DNA from: Bdellovibrio bacteriovorus
GTDB taxonomy: Bacteria; Bdellovibrionota; Bdellovibrionia; Bdellovibrionales; Bdellovibrionaceae
Direction: 5' to 3'
Assembly (NCBI RefSeq): GCF_025558485.1
Contig: NZ_CP102930.1
Location: 2,914,001 to 2,978,000, forward strand
DNA: 64,000 nucleotides
Part shown: positions 24,477 through 33,796 of the stretch, one piece after another
Position numbering within the stretch: position 1 is the stretch's first letter
Layout: every line of letters starts with the position of its first letter
Position numbers and translations under genes: made by a program
The notes under the pieces: generated by a model
The model's database searches: none
Seen by the model: the letters and a program-made list of their open reading frames with translations, nothing else
Told to the model about the DNA's origin: nothing

Positions 24477-26291
24477 TTGTTACAGAGTATCGTACCCCCC
24501 ATGGTGGGTGCGACCGAGCTGAAGTCACCACCCGGTAAAACGGTGGACAAGGACTTCAAAGGTTCCGGATCCGATTCTTCATTCGGAAAGGCTCTCGAAG
24601 AGAAAATAACTTCGAAAAGCCCGAAAGAAGAATCTCCGCAACGGGAAGTGAAGGCGAAGAATGAAAAGCCGGAGCAAGCCGAAGCGAAGAAGGGGAAAGA
24701 ACCCGAGGTCAGCCAAAACGATGGGAAAATAGAAAAGAAGGGAACGGTTCGACAGCAAAAAATCAAAGAATTCATGGACTCCTTCGAGAGTGAATTCGAA
24801 ATATCCCCCACGCGACTCGTGGAGGCGATGGCCCAGCTGGACGACACCCAACTAATACAATCCCCGGAAGACACGGCAGAGGCTGTGATTGCGCAATTGG
24901 GACTGCCAGAGGAAGACGCTGACAAAGCTCAGGCGATGTATGCCTCTTTGCTGATGCAGTTGCAAAAGAATCCGCCTCAGGCCAAGGCACCTGAATTTAC
25001 CATTGGCACCGGCGTGACCCAGCAGGGCATGCAGATGCGCGTGGATCAGGCTCAGGCCAAGCAGGATATGCTGGGCGCCACAGTTGACCGTTTGAATCAG
25101 AAATTCTGGAAATCTCCTCAGCCACAGTCTGCGGCGATGTCGCATCTGGATGCGGGCACGATGCAGAATATGGATTTGGACGAAGCTTCCTTTACGCCGG
25201 AAGCCGGCCTTCCAATGACGGAAGAAATGGCTTTGCCGGAAATGGCTCAGGCACCGATGGCGAAGTTGCCGGAGCTTCCTCCTCATCTGCAAGGGCAGAT
25301 GCAGGAAACAATGTCTCCGGCACTGCTGGCGGCATTGGCGGCAAGGAAAGCCGCAGAGGCTCAGGCTGCCCAGGGGGCGGGAGCGACAACGGCTGCTGCA
25401 ACCTCGGAAGAGGGTGCGGAACTGATGGCTGAGTTCTCTCAGGCACTGAAAGCGCCGGAGGCTCCGAAAGTTCCCACATCCCAGGCTCTGAATCCTTTAC
25501 AGGTGCAGGCGAAAATGCAGGATCTGCTGCGCAATGAATCGCAAGGTTCCATGATGCAGCAGCAATCGGGCAACTTTATGCAGCAGGGGACAGGGGCTGA
25601 AAAAGAGGCTGTCGCTGACAAAATGAATATCAAGTCCGCAGACTTTAAACATAGCTTGCAGGGGCTTGAAGGTCTTCACGGCGCTCCGATCAAGGGTGAA
25701 ACTTTGACTGTGCCGACGAATACCGCTCCGGTTGCGGGCCTGGCTCCACAAGGGCAGGCGAATCCCGCTGAAAATGAAGCGGCGGTGAAGCAACTGATGA
25801 ATCAGGCGCAGTACCTGATTAAGCGCGGCGGTGGTGAAATGAAGGTTCAGATGACCCCGGAGGGCATGGGAACCATTCATCTCAAAGTGATGCTTCAGGA
25901 TGGCAAGGTGAACCTGCAAATGTCGGCGGATACTCAGGAGGCTAAAAAGACCATCGAGTCTAGTCTAGCTGAACTGAAAACCAGTCTTGCTGCTCACAAA
26001 CTGTCCATGGAGAATGTAAAGGTGGACGTTGTGAACACGACTTCCGCGGATACGGCGACCCAAAACCAGACCAACATGAACGGCAATCAGCAAAGAGATC
26101 AAGCCCGTCAATTCTGGAACCAGTTTAATGATAACTTCGGTTCCCAGGGACGACGCGAATCTTTGACTGACATGCCTTCATTGAAAGGTTATGGCGGACG
26201 TCGCGATCCACTTCAACCGATCGAGACACGCACGACAGCGCCGGCTCGCAAAGTTGAAGGCAAAGGCAGTGGACTTAACCTGGTTGCATAA
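24477..26291 (+). CDS. fliK: Flagellar hook-length control protein FliK
   Basis: FliK measures hook length and switches export specificity. The 604-residue protein starts at TTG after GGAAGGAGGAAGG. The N-terminal two-thirds is low-complexity (Glu/Lys-rich at 20-90, Gln/Met/Ala-rich at 160-360), as expected for the ruler. The C-terminal Flg_hook domain (about 455-530) carries GGGEMKVQMTPEGMGTIHLK and the following helix. It precedes flgD as in many operons. Confidence 0.9.
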   Translation: MLQSIVPPMVGATELKSPPGKTVDKDFKGSGSDSSFGKALEEKITSKSPKEESPQREVKAKNEKPEQAEAKKGKEPEVSQNDGKIEKKGTVRQQKIKEFMDSFESEFEISPTRLVEAMAQLDDTQLIQSPEDTAEAVIAQLGLPEEDADKAQAMYASLLMQLQKNPPQAKAPEFTIGTGVTQQGMQMRVDQAQAKQDMLGATVDRLNQKFWKSPQPQSAAMSHLDAGTMQNMDLDEASFTPEAGLPMTEEMALPEMAQAPMAKLPELPPHLQGQMQETMSPALLAALAARKAAEAQAAQGAGATTAAATSEEGAELMAEFSQALKAPEAPKVPTSQALNPLQVQAKMQDLLRNESQGSMMQQQSGNFMQQGTGAEKEAVADKMNIKSADFKHSLQGLEGLHGAPIKGETLTVPTNTAPVAGLAPQGQANPAENEAAVKQLMNQAQYLIKRGGGEMKVQMTPEGMGTIHLKVMLQDGKVNLQMSADTQEAKKTIESSLAELKTSLAAHKLSMENVKVDVVNTTSADTATQNQTNMNGNQQRDQARQFWNQFNDNFGSQGRRESLTDMPSLKGYGGRRDPLQPIETRTTAPARKVEGKGSGLNLVA

Positions 26292-26302
26292 AGGAGTTAT
26301 GC

Positions 26303-27307
26303 ATGACAATGGTAAACGCGAAATTGGGAGTGAATGCATTCGGGGCGACTCAGACAAAACCTGAGACAGCAGGTCCTTCCAATTTGAGTGCGACAGACAG
26401 AGAAAAACTTGGCGGCGAAAACGTCGGTGAGGTTCTGAATAAGATTGTCGATGCCAACTGGACAGATCCATCCAAGAAAGTTCGTACAGCTGGTAATGCC
26501 AGCTTGGATAAGGATGCTTTCTTTAAGCTGATGCTGACACAGATGAAAAATCAGGACCCGACAAATCCATTGAAGAGCCATGAGATGGCGGCACAGTTGG
26601 CAAGCTTCTCCTCTCTGGAGCAGATGCAGAACATGAACAAGTCACTTGATGAAATGAAGAATGGACAGAAGCCTTCAGAAAACTTCCAGGCGTTGAATCT
26701 GATTGGCAAGGCTGTCGCAGGTGATTCCTCCAAAGTGGTGCGCGGTGTGAATGACAAAGAGCATGACTTCAAGTTCAATCTTCCAATGGACGCAAGTGAA
26801 GTGACGGTGAAAGTTCGTGACGCTGAAGGAAACATTGTGCGTACGTACAATCTGAAATCCCTGAAGCAGGGTGCGAACAAACTGACGTGGAATGGTGAGG
26901 ACGAGAAGGCAATGAAAGCGGCTCCGGGTGAATATCAGTTCATCGCAGAGGCGAAGACTGCTGATGGGAAGAAGCTGGGAATCAAAACAGACTTCGATGG
27001 AATGATCACGGGTGTGAGCTATTCCAATGAAGGCCCTGTGCTGCATGTGGGAAATCAGGCGATTCGTTTCTCTGACGTGAAAAAGATCACAGACCCACGT
27101 CTTATGACCACTGACCAGAAAATAAATGATGTAACAAACCTAGACTTGAAGAAAGATGATGCTAAAGGACAAACTATGAAAGAGGGGAATGCAGAGTTAC
27201 AAAACTCTTCCATGAATCCCGCTCCTGTAGCAAAATCTAACATCATGAACAATGTGGGTTTGTCCCGCGACATGATGGAAAAGATCGCTAAGGAGACGGC
27301 GAAGTAA
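26303..27307 (+). CDS. flgD: Flagellar hook-cap scaffold FlgD
   Basis: FlgD caps the growing hook. The 334-residue protein has the diagnostic FFKLMLTQMKNQDPTNPLKSHEMAAQLASFSSLEQ region (about 72-107), then the FlgD Ig/tudor-like domains (about 150-260, with the NKLTWNGEDEKAMKAAPGEYQF segment). It carries a C-terminal extension of roughly 70 residues not found in the 231-residue E. coli protein. Its stop overlaps the start of the next gene by one base. Confidence 0.94.
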   Translation: MTMVNAKLGVNAFGATQTKPETAGPSNLSATDREKLGGENVGEVLNKIVDANWTDPSKKVRTAGNASLDKDAFFKLMLTQMKNQDPTNPLKSHEMAAQLASFSSLEQMQNMNKSLDEMKNGQKPSENFQALNLIGKAVAGDSSKVVRGVNDKEHDFKFNLPMDASEVTVKVRDAEGNIVRTYNLKSLKQGANKLTWNGEDEKAMKAAPGEYQFIAEAKTADGKKLGIKTDFDGMITGVSYSNEGPVLHVGNQAIRFSDVKKITDPRLMTTDQKINDVTNLDLKKDDAKGQTMKEGNAELQNSSMNPAPVAKSNIMNNVGLSRDMMEKIAKETAK

Positions 27308-27738
27308 TGGTCGATTTAAAAAAGATACAAACTCTTGATCAACTCATCCCGCAGCAACCAGGGAAGGTGAAACAACCGGATCTGGCTGGGGGACCCTCCT
27401 TCAAGGAGACTCTGAATCAGGTTGGTGGCGTGCCGCCGCAAAATCTGGGACAGATGCAACCTCCGGGCTTGAATAAAGCCATTGAAGGAATCAAGTTCTC
27501 GAATCATGCGATTGAGCGCATGAGAACCCGGGGCATCAGTTACAGCCCTGAGGATCTCACGAGGATCTCAGAAGCGGTGACGAGAGCGGCGGCAAAAGGT
27601 TCGAAGGATTCATTGATTCTGATGGATAACTCGGCACTGATTGTCAGCGTGAAGAACAACACGATTGTGACGGTGATGGATAAGAATGCATTGAAAGAAA
27701 ATGTGTTCACGAACATCGACTCAACAGTGGTGCTCTAG
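27307..27738 (+). CDS. TIGR02530-type flagellar operon protein
   Basis: The 143-residue protein resembles the conserved flagellar operon family (TIGR02530), found next to flgD and flgE in Firmicutes and some proteobacteria. The recognisable core is ERMRTRGISYSPEDLTRISEAV (about 72-93), followed by KGSKDSLILMDNSALIVSVKNNTIVTVMD. Its function is not established. A role in hook assembly is inferred from position. It is coupled to flgD (ATGGTC overlapping TAATGG). Confidence 0.88.
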   Translation: MVDLKKIQTLDQLIPQQPGKVKQPDLAGGPSFKETLNQVGGVPPQNLGQMQPPGLNKAIEGIKFSNHAIERMRTRGISYSPEDLTRISEAVTRAAAKGSKDSLILMDNSALIVSVKNNTIVTVMDKNALKENVFTNIDSTVVL

Positions 27739-27911
27739 GCGCAAAATAGCTGAATGCCATCCCGACGTGATGGAATAGGCTGATCCCGCTGCGGCTCAGG
27801 ATGAGCGGAAGTGGATGGTTTTAAAAACTAAATATTAGGGCTGGTCCTCGTAGAGGAGGCCCTCCAAAAACGGTGGATTTCGACTAAATCTGCCAACGAC
27901 ATGGAGGTCAC

Positions 27912-29195
27912 ATGGGTATTCTTTCTTCATTGTACACTGGTGTATCCGGTATGACAGCGCAAGGCGAGGCTTTGGGTGTTATCGGGGATAATATCGCCAA
28001 TGCGAACACTATCGGTTTTAAAGCAAGCCGCGCGGAATTCCAGGACATCATTTCCAAAAACTTGAAAGGTATCCTTGGTGGTAACCAAATCGGCCGTGGT
28101 GTGAAGATCGGTGCCGTAAATCCAATTCTTTCCCAGGGTAACATCGACGCAACTGAAAAAGTGACTGACCTTGCCATCTCTGGTGACGGTTACTTCAAGG
28201 TTAAAGGTTCTGACGGTGAATCCTTCACTCGTGACGGTTCCTTCCACTTTGACCGTGAAGGTTACCTGGTAACTAATGACAATCAAAAAGTTCAGGGTTT
28301 CGCAACAGACGAAAAGGGCAACATCGTTAATAAAATGACGGATATCAAGTTCCCTCGCGCCCTGATTCCAGCGAAAGCGACAAAAGAATTGAAGTTCGAC
28401 CTGAACTTGGACTCCCGTATGGAGCCAACCAAGAAGTTCGATATCAATGATCCATACTCCACGTCTCATTACTCCACTGGTGTTGAGATGTTTGACTCTC
28501 AGGGTAACAAACACCTTGTCAGCTTCTTCTTCAACAAAACCAATGACCGTGAATGGTCTTTCAAAGGTTTGGTTGACGGTAAAGAGATTTCTGGCGGCGA
28601 AGAAGGAAAAATGTCCCAGGTGGCGGAAGGTAAACTGACTTTCACAGTTGATGGTAAGCTGGAATCCCAGGAAACCACTTCCACGAACTTCAACTTCAAG
28701 GGTGGTGCCCTTCAGGATCAACAGGTTAAAATCAACTTCGGTGATGCTATCAAGGATGGCGGTAAAGGTTTGGATGGTACTAAACAGTACGGTAAAAACT
28801 CCGATCTGATCTCCTGGCATCAGGACGGTGCGGCTGCCGGTACAATCACAAGCTTGTCCTTCAATGACGAAGGAACATTGACTGCCGTGTATTCCAACGG
28901 TCAGGCTAATGACCTTGCGCAGATCGCTCTGGCGAAGTTTGAAAACCCTGAAGCTCTGTTCAAAGTCGGTAACAACCGTTTGAAAGAATCCAGAGACTCC
29001 GGAACTGCCTCTGTAGGTGCTCCGGGTGCAGCAGGTCGCGGTAAATTGTTCGCGAAATCTCTTGAAAGATCCACAGTGGATTTGGCAACAGAGTTCGTAA
29101 ACATGATCCAAAACCAACGTGGTTTCCAGGCCAATGCCAAAACAATCACGACGACAGATGAACTTTTGAACGAGGTTATCCAGCTTAAACGTTAA
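27912..29195 (+). CDS. flgE: Flagellar hook protein FlgE
   Basis: FlgE builds the universal joint of the flagellum. The 427-residue protein starts after GGAGGT with the N-terminal hook signature (SSLYTGVSGMTAQGEALGV, then NIANANTIGFKASRAEF) and ends with the conserved C-terminal helix (SLERSTVDLATEFVNMIQNQRGFQANAKTI). The middle is the variable D1/D2 region. A 173-nt leader with hairpins separates it from the preceding gene, and a strong terminator follows, so it is the last gene of the cluster and may be expressed separately. Confidence 0.97.
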   Translation: MGILSSLYTGVSGMTAQGEALGVIGDNIANANTIGFKASRAEFQDIISKNLKGILGGNQIGRGVKIGAVNPILSQGNIDATEKVTDLAISGDGYFKVKGSDGESFTRDGSFHFDREGYLVTNDNQKVQGFATDEKGNIVNKMTDIKFPRALIPAKATKELKFDLNLDSRMEPTKKFDINDPYSTSHYSTGVEMFDSQGNKHLVSFFFNKTNDREWSFKGLVDGKEISGGEEGKMSQVAEGKLTFTVDGKLESQETTSTNFNFKGGALQDQQVKINFGDAIKDGGKGLDGTKQYGKNSDLISWHQDGAAAGTITSLSFNDEGTLTAVYSNGQANDLAQIALAKFENPEALFKVGNNRLKESRDSGTASVGAPGAAGRGKLFAKSLERSTVDLATEFVNMIQNQRGFQANAKTITTTDELLNEVIQLKR

Positions 29196-29234
29196 TTCTT
29201 GATAATCTGATCTAAACCATAGAAAGACCATGTC

Positions 29235-29266
29235 ACAGGCTCCCTGACCAGGAGCCTGTTTTTTTA
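29235..29266 (+). terminator. Rho-independent terminator after flgE
   Basis: ACAGGCTCC (29235-29243) and GGAGCCTGT (29251-29259) form a perfect 9-bp stem with a 7-nt loop, followed by TTTTTTT. It lies 40 nt after the flgE stop and ends the flagellar operon. Confidence 0.92.
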
Positions 29267-29455
29267 TTTTGCAAGAAGGTTTCAAGGGTGGATTTGTTTC
29301 ATCTCGGCAATTCTGATCTGCAGAGCGATTAAATCTCTGTAATAATAAGCATTTCAGGCTACAATATGAATATTCATCCTTTTGTTTAGAAACAAATCTG
29401 CTATAAATTGGCTTACAGATATAACATTAGGAACCCGAAACAAAGGTGACCCGAG

Positions 29456-30130
29456 ATGAGATGCTTAGTAGTCGAAGACGATAACGAAATTGCAACGATA
29501 GTGAAGCAGGGCCTGGGGGAGCTTGAGGGCGAAGTCGAAGTTGAGTCCAATGGGCGTCGCGCTTACGAACGTGCTCTAACGAATCATTACGATATTATCG
29601 TATTGGACCTGATGCTGCCTGAGATGGATGGTTACACTTTCGCAAAATCCCTGCGTGAAAAAGAAGTGAACACTCCTATTCTGATCCTGAGTGCTTTGCG
29701 AGAGTTGGATGACCGCCTTAAAGGTTTGAGCATGGGTGGTGATGACTATCTGACAAAGCCTTTCGCCATGGCGGAACTTCAAATCCGTGTGAAGAATCTT
29801 TTGAAAAGATCCCAAAAAGCCTCTGAAGTGACCCAGTTGGTTTTCCAGGATCTTAAGTTGAACCGTTTGAATCGTGATGTGGTTCGTGCGGGCCGCAAAC
29901 TCGACCTTCAGGAAAGAGAATTTGTTCTTCTTGACCTGTTCATGAGTAATCCAAATAAAATCATTGGTAAGCAGACAATTCTAAAAGAAGTCTGGAACTA
30001 TGATTTTGACCCTCAAACCAATGTGGTGGACGTCCTTGTATGCCGACTCAGAAACAAGCTGGAAAAAGATTTCCCTACACGCCTTATCTATACGGTTAGA
30101 GGTGTAGGATATGTTCTCAAGTCGTCTTAA
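29456..30130 (+). CDS. OmpR-family response regulator
   Basis: The 224-residue DNA-binding regulator has a receiver domain (about 1-115; phospho-acceptor Asp in IIVLDLMLPEMDGY, acidic pocket in VVEDDNEI, Lys in LTKPF) and a C-terminal winged helix of the OmpR/PhoB type (about 128-222). Its last 20 nt overlap the histidine kinase gene, so the two form a cognate pair. The preceding 260-nt region contains the flgE terminator and probably its promoter. The stimulus and targets are unknown. Confidence 0.95.
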   Translation: MRCLVVEDDNEIATIVKQGLGELEGEVEVESNGRRAYERALTNHYDIIVLDLMLPEMDGYTFAKSLREKEVNTPILILSALRELDDRLKGLSMGGDDYLTKPFAMAELQIRVKNLLKRSQKASEVTQLVFQDLKLNRLNRDVVRAGRKLDLQEREFVLLDLFMSNPNKIIGKQTILKEVWNYDFDPQTNVVDVLVCRLRNKLEKDFPTRLIYTVRGVGYVLKSS

Positions 30131-31523
30131 ACCGACGTTATTTAGAATCAGCACCAAATTGACGCTTGCGTACTCTCTGGTGCTGATTCTTAGTTCCACA
30201 GTCATCTTTAGCTTTCTTTATTTTCAAATCAGCCATGGCCTGCAAGAGCAGGAACGTGTGCTTTTGACCTCCAAGCTCGAAGAATACCGCAATCGTATCG
30301 AAGTGCGCGGCTTGAGCGAGTTTAACGACTATTTTCTTTATATTCCCAATTATGACCGGGATGCGGCTTTGCTGGTGACCGTGTTTGCGCCCAAAGGTCA
30401 GGTAAGTTTCTTCCACGAGCCTTTTCCCAACTTTAAACTGGGTGAAGAGGCACTGAAGAAAGAGCTTAACACCCATCGGGGACAGAGCTTTGAATTCATC
30501 ATGCAGGAATTGCACGGTGGGGATGCCGTCTATGTGGTGGGTACAACTTTAAAGGATGGCAGTCGTCTGATCGTTGGAAAAAGCCGCGAGGCTTTAAGTC
30601 AGCAGCTGCGCAATCTGCAAAAGATCTTCTGGTGGCTGCTGGGGCCTGTGGCTCTGATCGGCTTCCTGGGGGGACTGTTCCTTTCCAATCGGACTCTCAG
30701 TCCGGTGCGAGAACTGATCACGTCGATGAAAAAAATCGAGGGCGGTTCCCTGTCCACTCGTGTGCCCGTGGGAGGCAGTGACGACGAACTGGAGGAATTG
30801 AAAGTTCTATTTAATAAGATGCTTGATAAAATCGAAGGTCTGGTCAGCGGCTTGAAAGAGGCCTTTGACCATCTGGCTCATGATATTCGCACTCCGGTCA
30901 CGCGTCTTCGTGGTCGTGCGGAACTGGCTTTGACCAGCGAAGGAGATGTGGAATCTTATCGCGAGGCTTTGCAAAGCTGTTATGAAAACTCGGACAAGAT
31001 TTTGAATTTCCTTCAGGTCCTGACGGATATCACAGAAGCCGAGAATCGCAGTAAGCGTTTAAAGCTGGAAAAGAAATTTATCAGCGATCTGGTGAAAGAG
31101 ATTATGAGTCTGTACGAGATGGCCTTTGAGGAAAAAGACATCAAGGTGATTCAAAAGCTCGACAGTCATGACTGGGCGATGGTGGATGCAAAACTTATCA
31201 GCCGTGTGGTCGCCAATCTTCTGGACAACGCCCACAAGTACACGCCATCCGGTGGCGAGGTCACTATTGAAACCATCAATCACACGGAAAACGTGATTAT
31301 TCGTGTGACGGATTCAGGTCCGGGTATTTCCGCAGATGAACATGGAATGATCTGGCAGAAGCTTTACCGCAGTGATAAGAGTCGTTCTGAATACGGTATG
31401 GGCCTGGGCCTGACATTTGTGAAAGCGGTCGTTGAGGCCCATGATGGCAAGGTGTCCGTGCGCAGTCCCGTAAAAGACGGCCGCGGAACAGAGTTTGAAG
31501 TGCTGCTGCAAAAGATGTCTTAG
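30111..31523 (+). CDS. Sensor histidine kinase (HAMP-HisKA-HATPase)
   Basis: The 470-residue membrane kinase has a transmembrane segment at about 18-40, a periplasmic sensor region of about 130 residues, a second transmembrane segment (about 171-192), a HAMP linker (about 193-245), a HisKA domain with the phospho-accepting His in DHLAHDIRTPVTRLRG, and a catalytic domain with N-box NLLDNAHKY, DSGPGIS and GMGLGLTFVKAVV. It partners the response regulator it overlaps. AGAGGTG precedes its ATG. Confidence 0.96.
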   Translation: MFSSRLKPTLFRISTKLTLAYSLVLILSSTVIFSFLYFQISHGLQEQERVLLTSKLEEYRNRIEVRGLSEFNDYFLYIPNYDRDAALLVTVFAPKGQVSFFHEPFPNFKLGEEALKKELNTHRGQSFEFIMQELHGGDAVYVVGTTLKDGSRLIVGKSREALSQQLRNLQKIFWWLLGPVALIGFLGGLFLSNRTLSPVRELITSMKKIEGGSLSTRVPVGGSDDELEELKVLFNKMLDKIEGLVSGLKEAFDHLAHDIRTPVTRLRGRAELALTSEGDVESYREALQSCYENSDKILNFLQVLTDITEAENRSKRLKLEKKFISDLVKEIMSLYEMAFEEKDIKVIQKLDSHDWAMVDAKLISRVVANLLDNAHKYTPSGGEVTIETINHTENVIIRVTDSGPGISADEHGMIWQKLYRSDKSRSEYGMGLGLTFVKAVVEAHDGKVSVRSPVKDGRGTEFEVLLQKMS

Positions 31524-31639
31524 TTTTTTTGTGTCCCATAAAGTGGGAACTTCGACGAAAGTCAGAGTTCCAGCAATGTCTAGAAAACCGGAAAGATCTG
31601 GCCCGCTTATTTCAAGTCGGACATAATAGAAGCACTTCT

Positions 31640-33796
31640 ATGAAAAAACAGATTCTCATCGGATGCCTTCTTGTTATCACTGTTTTGTCTTTCTTCGTGG
31701 CAAAACAATTCCTGTTCAAAGCTGAGCTGAGTGATGAAAATTTGGGGCCGACGCTGGCGGAAGTGCGCAACGTAAAAAACGAACTTCGCTACAAGCATGT
31801 TTCCGGCTTTTTTTGGGCCGATGCCGCCCAATCACAAAAACTTTATAATGGTTCTGAAGTCTTTACCGGCAGCTCATCCGAAGCGCAGATTGAAATGCGC
31901 AATAAAGATGTGGTGGTGGTTCCGGAAAAAACTCTTTTGCGTATCACGGACAGTCCTGAAGGTGGCAGCCTTACTTTGAATTTGGAACAGGGACAGTTGC
32001 AATTGGAAGGCCGTGGGACTGGCAAGCCGTTAAATCTGCGTGTGGGTTCTTCCGACTTGACTCTAAATGCAGATGCACCCTTTGGTCTTTTTGTGAAAAA
32101 GGACGCGTCTGGCGAAGTGGCTCTGTCATTGTCCTCTGGACAGGTGACACTGGAAGGTGACGGAATAAAAAAGGCCTTAACTGCCGGTCAGGCGATCGAG
32201 CTGAAACCGCTGACTCCGGAGCCTGCCAAGACAGAACCTGTTGCTCCCGGGACAGGAGGGGGAACAACACCTCTGCAAGGAGCTGAAAAGAATGCCGGAG
32301 GTAGTGTGGCGCCGAAAGCCGCTGCACCCAAGCTCGAGTTGAGCGATGTGGAGCAGGACAAAATCGTTCTGCTGGAACCACCAAGCAGGAAAGTCATCTA
32401 CGGGTCTCATCTGGAATTCTTTAAGTGGAAACAGATTCCGGATAAAAAAGTGACATTGGAATACAGCCGCACAGCAGACTTCTTGACCGAAAGCAGGCAG
32501 CAGGACGTGACGGGTATGAAGGAAGCGGTGCTGCCCAAGGATATGGGTACGGGCGAATACTATTGGCGTCTGGTGGTGCAGGACAAGGGTGTACCCCAGT
32601 TTTCAGAAACCCGCAGCTTCCGTTTGGAAAGCCTGAAGGGGAATAAGATCAGTGATCCGGTTCTGAATTTTAAAGAGCGTGGGAAGTGGCAGCTGAACGT
32701 TCCGGTGGAGGGTGCCAAAACCGGCGAAAAGTTCCATCTGCAGGTCGGTAGAAACAAGAGCTTTGAAGATCTTTTTGATGAGTACGAAGGTCCGGAACCT
32801 TTGCGCAGCTTTATTGACGCCGCCGGTGAATATCGGGTTCGTGTGCGTAAATCCTATGGCAGCAGTCTTTATTCGGACTGGTCTGATGAAAAGAAAATCT
32901 TTGTCCGTCCGCCATTGACGGCGCCGTTGCTTTCCAAGGCAGATGAAAAGCTGAACGATGCTGGGATGATCGAAATGGGGTTGTCCTGGACGCCGGTTCC
33001 GTATGCTCAGGACTATCTGGTGCAAATTGGTGAAGGTCCGAAGTTCACCAGGGTTTTGAAAAATGTTGTGGTGGATAAGTCCCCTTACGTTCTTAAACAC
33101 AATGAAACAGTGCCAGGTTATATGCGTGTTGTGGCAAGATCTCCGGAAGGAGAATACTCTCCACCATCTGATGTCTATCAGGTGAAGGGTTTACTGCGTG
33201 GTCCGGCTATAGAGAAAAAGGAAGTGTTGCCGCCATTATTTGAAAAGCCCGGCAGCACACCGCAGTTCCATTTGCTGTGGACGCATCGTGAGGCTGCAAA
33301 GAAATATCGTGTGGAATTGAGTCGTGATCCGAAACTGGCCAACTCACAAACGATGGAAACCGAGAACGTGGAGTTCTTCCATAGTGTGAATGACGAGGGC
33401 TGGTATTATTTCCGGGTCTGGCCACTGGGTGACAACAGTAAGTATTTCTCTGTGCCGACATCGATTCTGGCCGTGTCTTATGGAAAGCCGGGGCCGCTGA
33501 TTACACCCAAACTGCTGACACCGAAAAAGAATGAGGTTTTTTTGATTCCCCGTGGAGTTCCGGTGTCGATCAAGTTTTCCTGGACGGAGTCTCCGGAAAA
33601 TGAATGGTATGCACTGGAAATGGCACAAAATCCAAATTTCACGGATGCCACACACATCAAGGTCGAAGCCCAGGAATATGTCTTGAAGAATCCGATTAAA
33701 AACGGACAGTGGTATTTCCGGGTGCGAGGAAGAAATCAATACCGGGCCTCTGCTTGGAGCGAAACAGGAGTGTTCTACTTTGGCGTCTCTAAGTAA
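31640..33796 (+). CDS. FecR-domain protein with repeated Ig/FN3-like modules
   Basis: The ATG at 31640 gives 718 residues with one N-terminal membrane helix (ILIGCLLVITVLSFFVAKQFL). A FecR-type beta domain follows (about 60-175: NGSEVFTGSSSEAQIEM, VVVPEKTLLRI). Next comes a Pro/Gly/Thr-rich linker (about 190-235) and then several beta modules with WYYFRVW/YWRLVV-type Trp and Tyr strands (about 250-715), resembling FN3-like repeats. There is no anti-sigma or sigma factor next to it, so this FecR domain is more likely structural or ligand-binding. The stop overlaps the next gene by 17 nt. A longer frame from 31529 is unlikely. Confidence 0.8.
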   Translation: MKKQILIGCLLVITVLSFFVAKQFLFKAELSDENLGPTLAEVRNVKNELRYKHVSGFFWADAAQSQKLYNGSEVFTGSSSEAQIEMRNKDVVVVPEKTLLRITDSPEGGSLTLNLEQGQLQLEGRGTGKPLNLRVGSSDLTLNADAPFGLFVKKDASGEVALSLSSGQVTLEGDGIKKALTAGQAIELKPLTPEPAKTEPVAPGTGGGTTPLQGAEKNAGGSVAPKAAAPKLELSDVEQDKIVLLEPPSRKVIYGSHLEFFKWKQIPDKKVTLEYSRTADFLTESRQQDVTGMKEAVLPKDMGTGEYYWRLVVQDKGVPQFSETRSFRLESLKGNKISDPVLNFKERGKWQLNVPVEGAKTGEKFHLQVGRNKSFEDLFDEYEGPEPLRSFIDAAGEYRVRVRKSYGSSLYSDWSDEKKIFVRPPLTAPLLSKADEKLNDAGMIEMGLSWTPVPYAQDYLVQIGEGPKFTRVLKNVVVDKSPYVLKHNETVPGYMRVVARSPEGEYSPPSDVYQVKGLLRGPAIEKKEVLPPLFEKPGSTPQFHLLWTHREAAKKYRVELSRDPKLANSQTMETENVEFFHSVNDEGWYYFRVWPLGDNSKYFSVPTSILAVSYGKPGPLITPKLLTPKKNEVFLIPRGVPVSIKFSWTESPENEWYALEMAQNPNFTDATHIKVEAQEYVLKNPIKNGQWYFRVRGRNQYRASAWSETGVFYFGVSK

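Noticed and set aside
27760..27800. Possible sigma-54 promoter before flgE
   Set aside because: The GG and GC elements are 11 nt apart instead of 10, and the flanking bases do not match.
27927..29285. 452-residue minus-strand frame opposite flgE
   Set aside because: It is an antisense shadow of the hook gene with no recognisable domain, and it runs through the flgE terminator.
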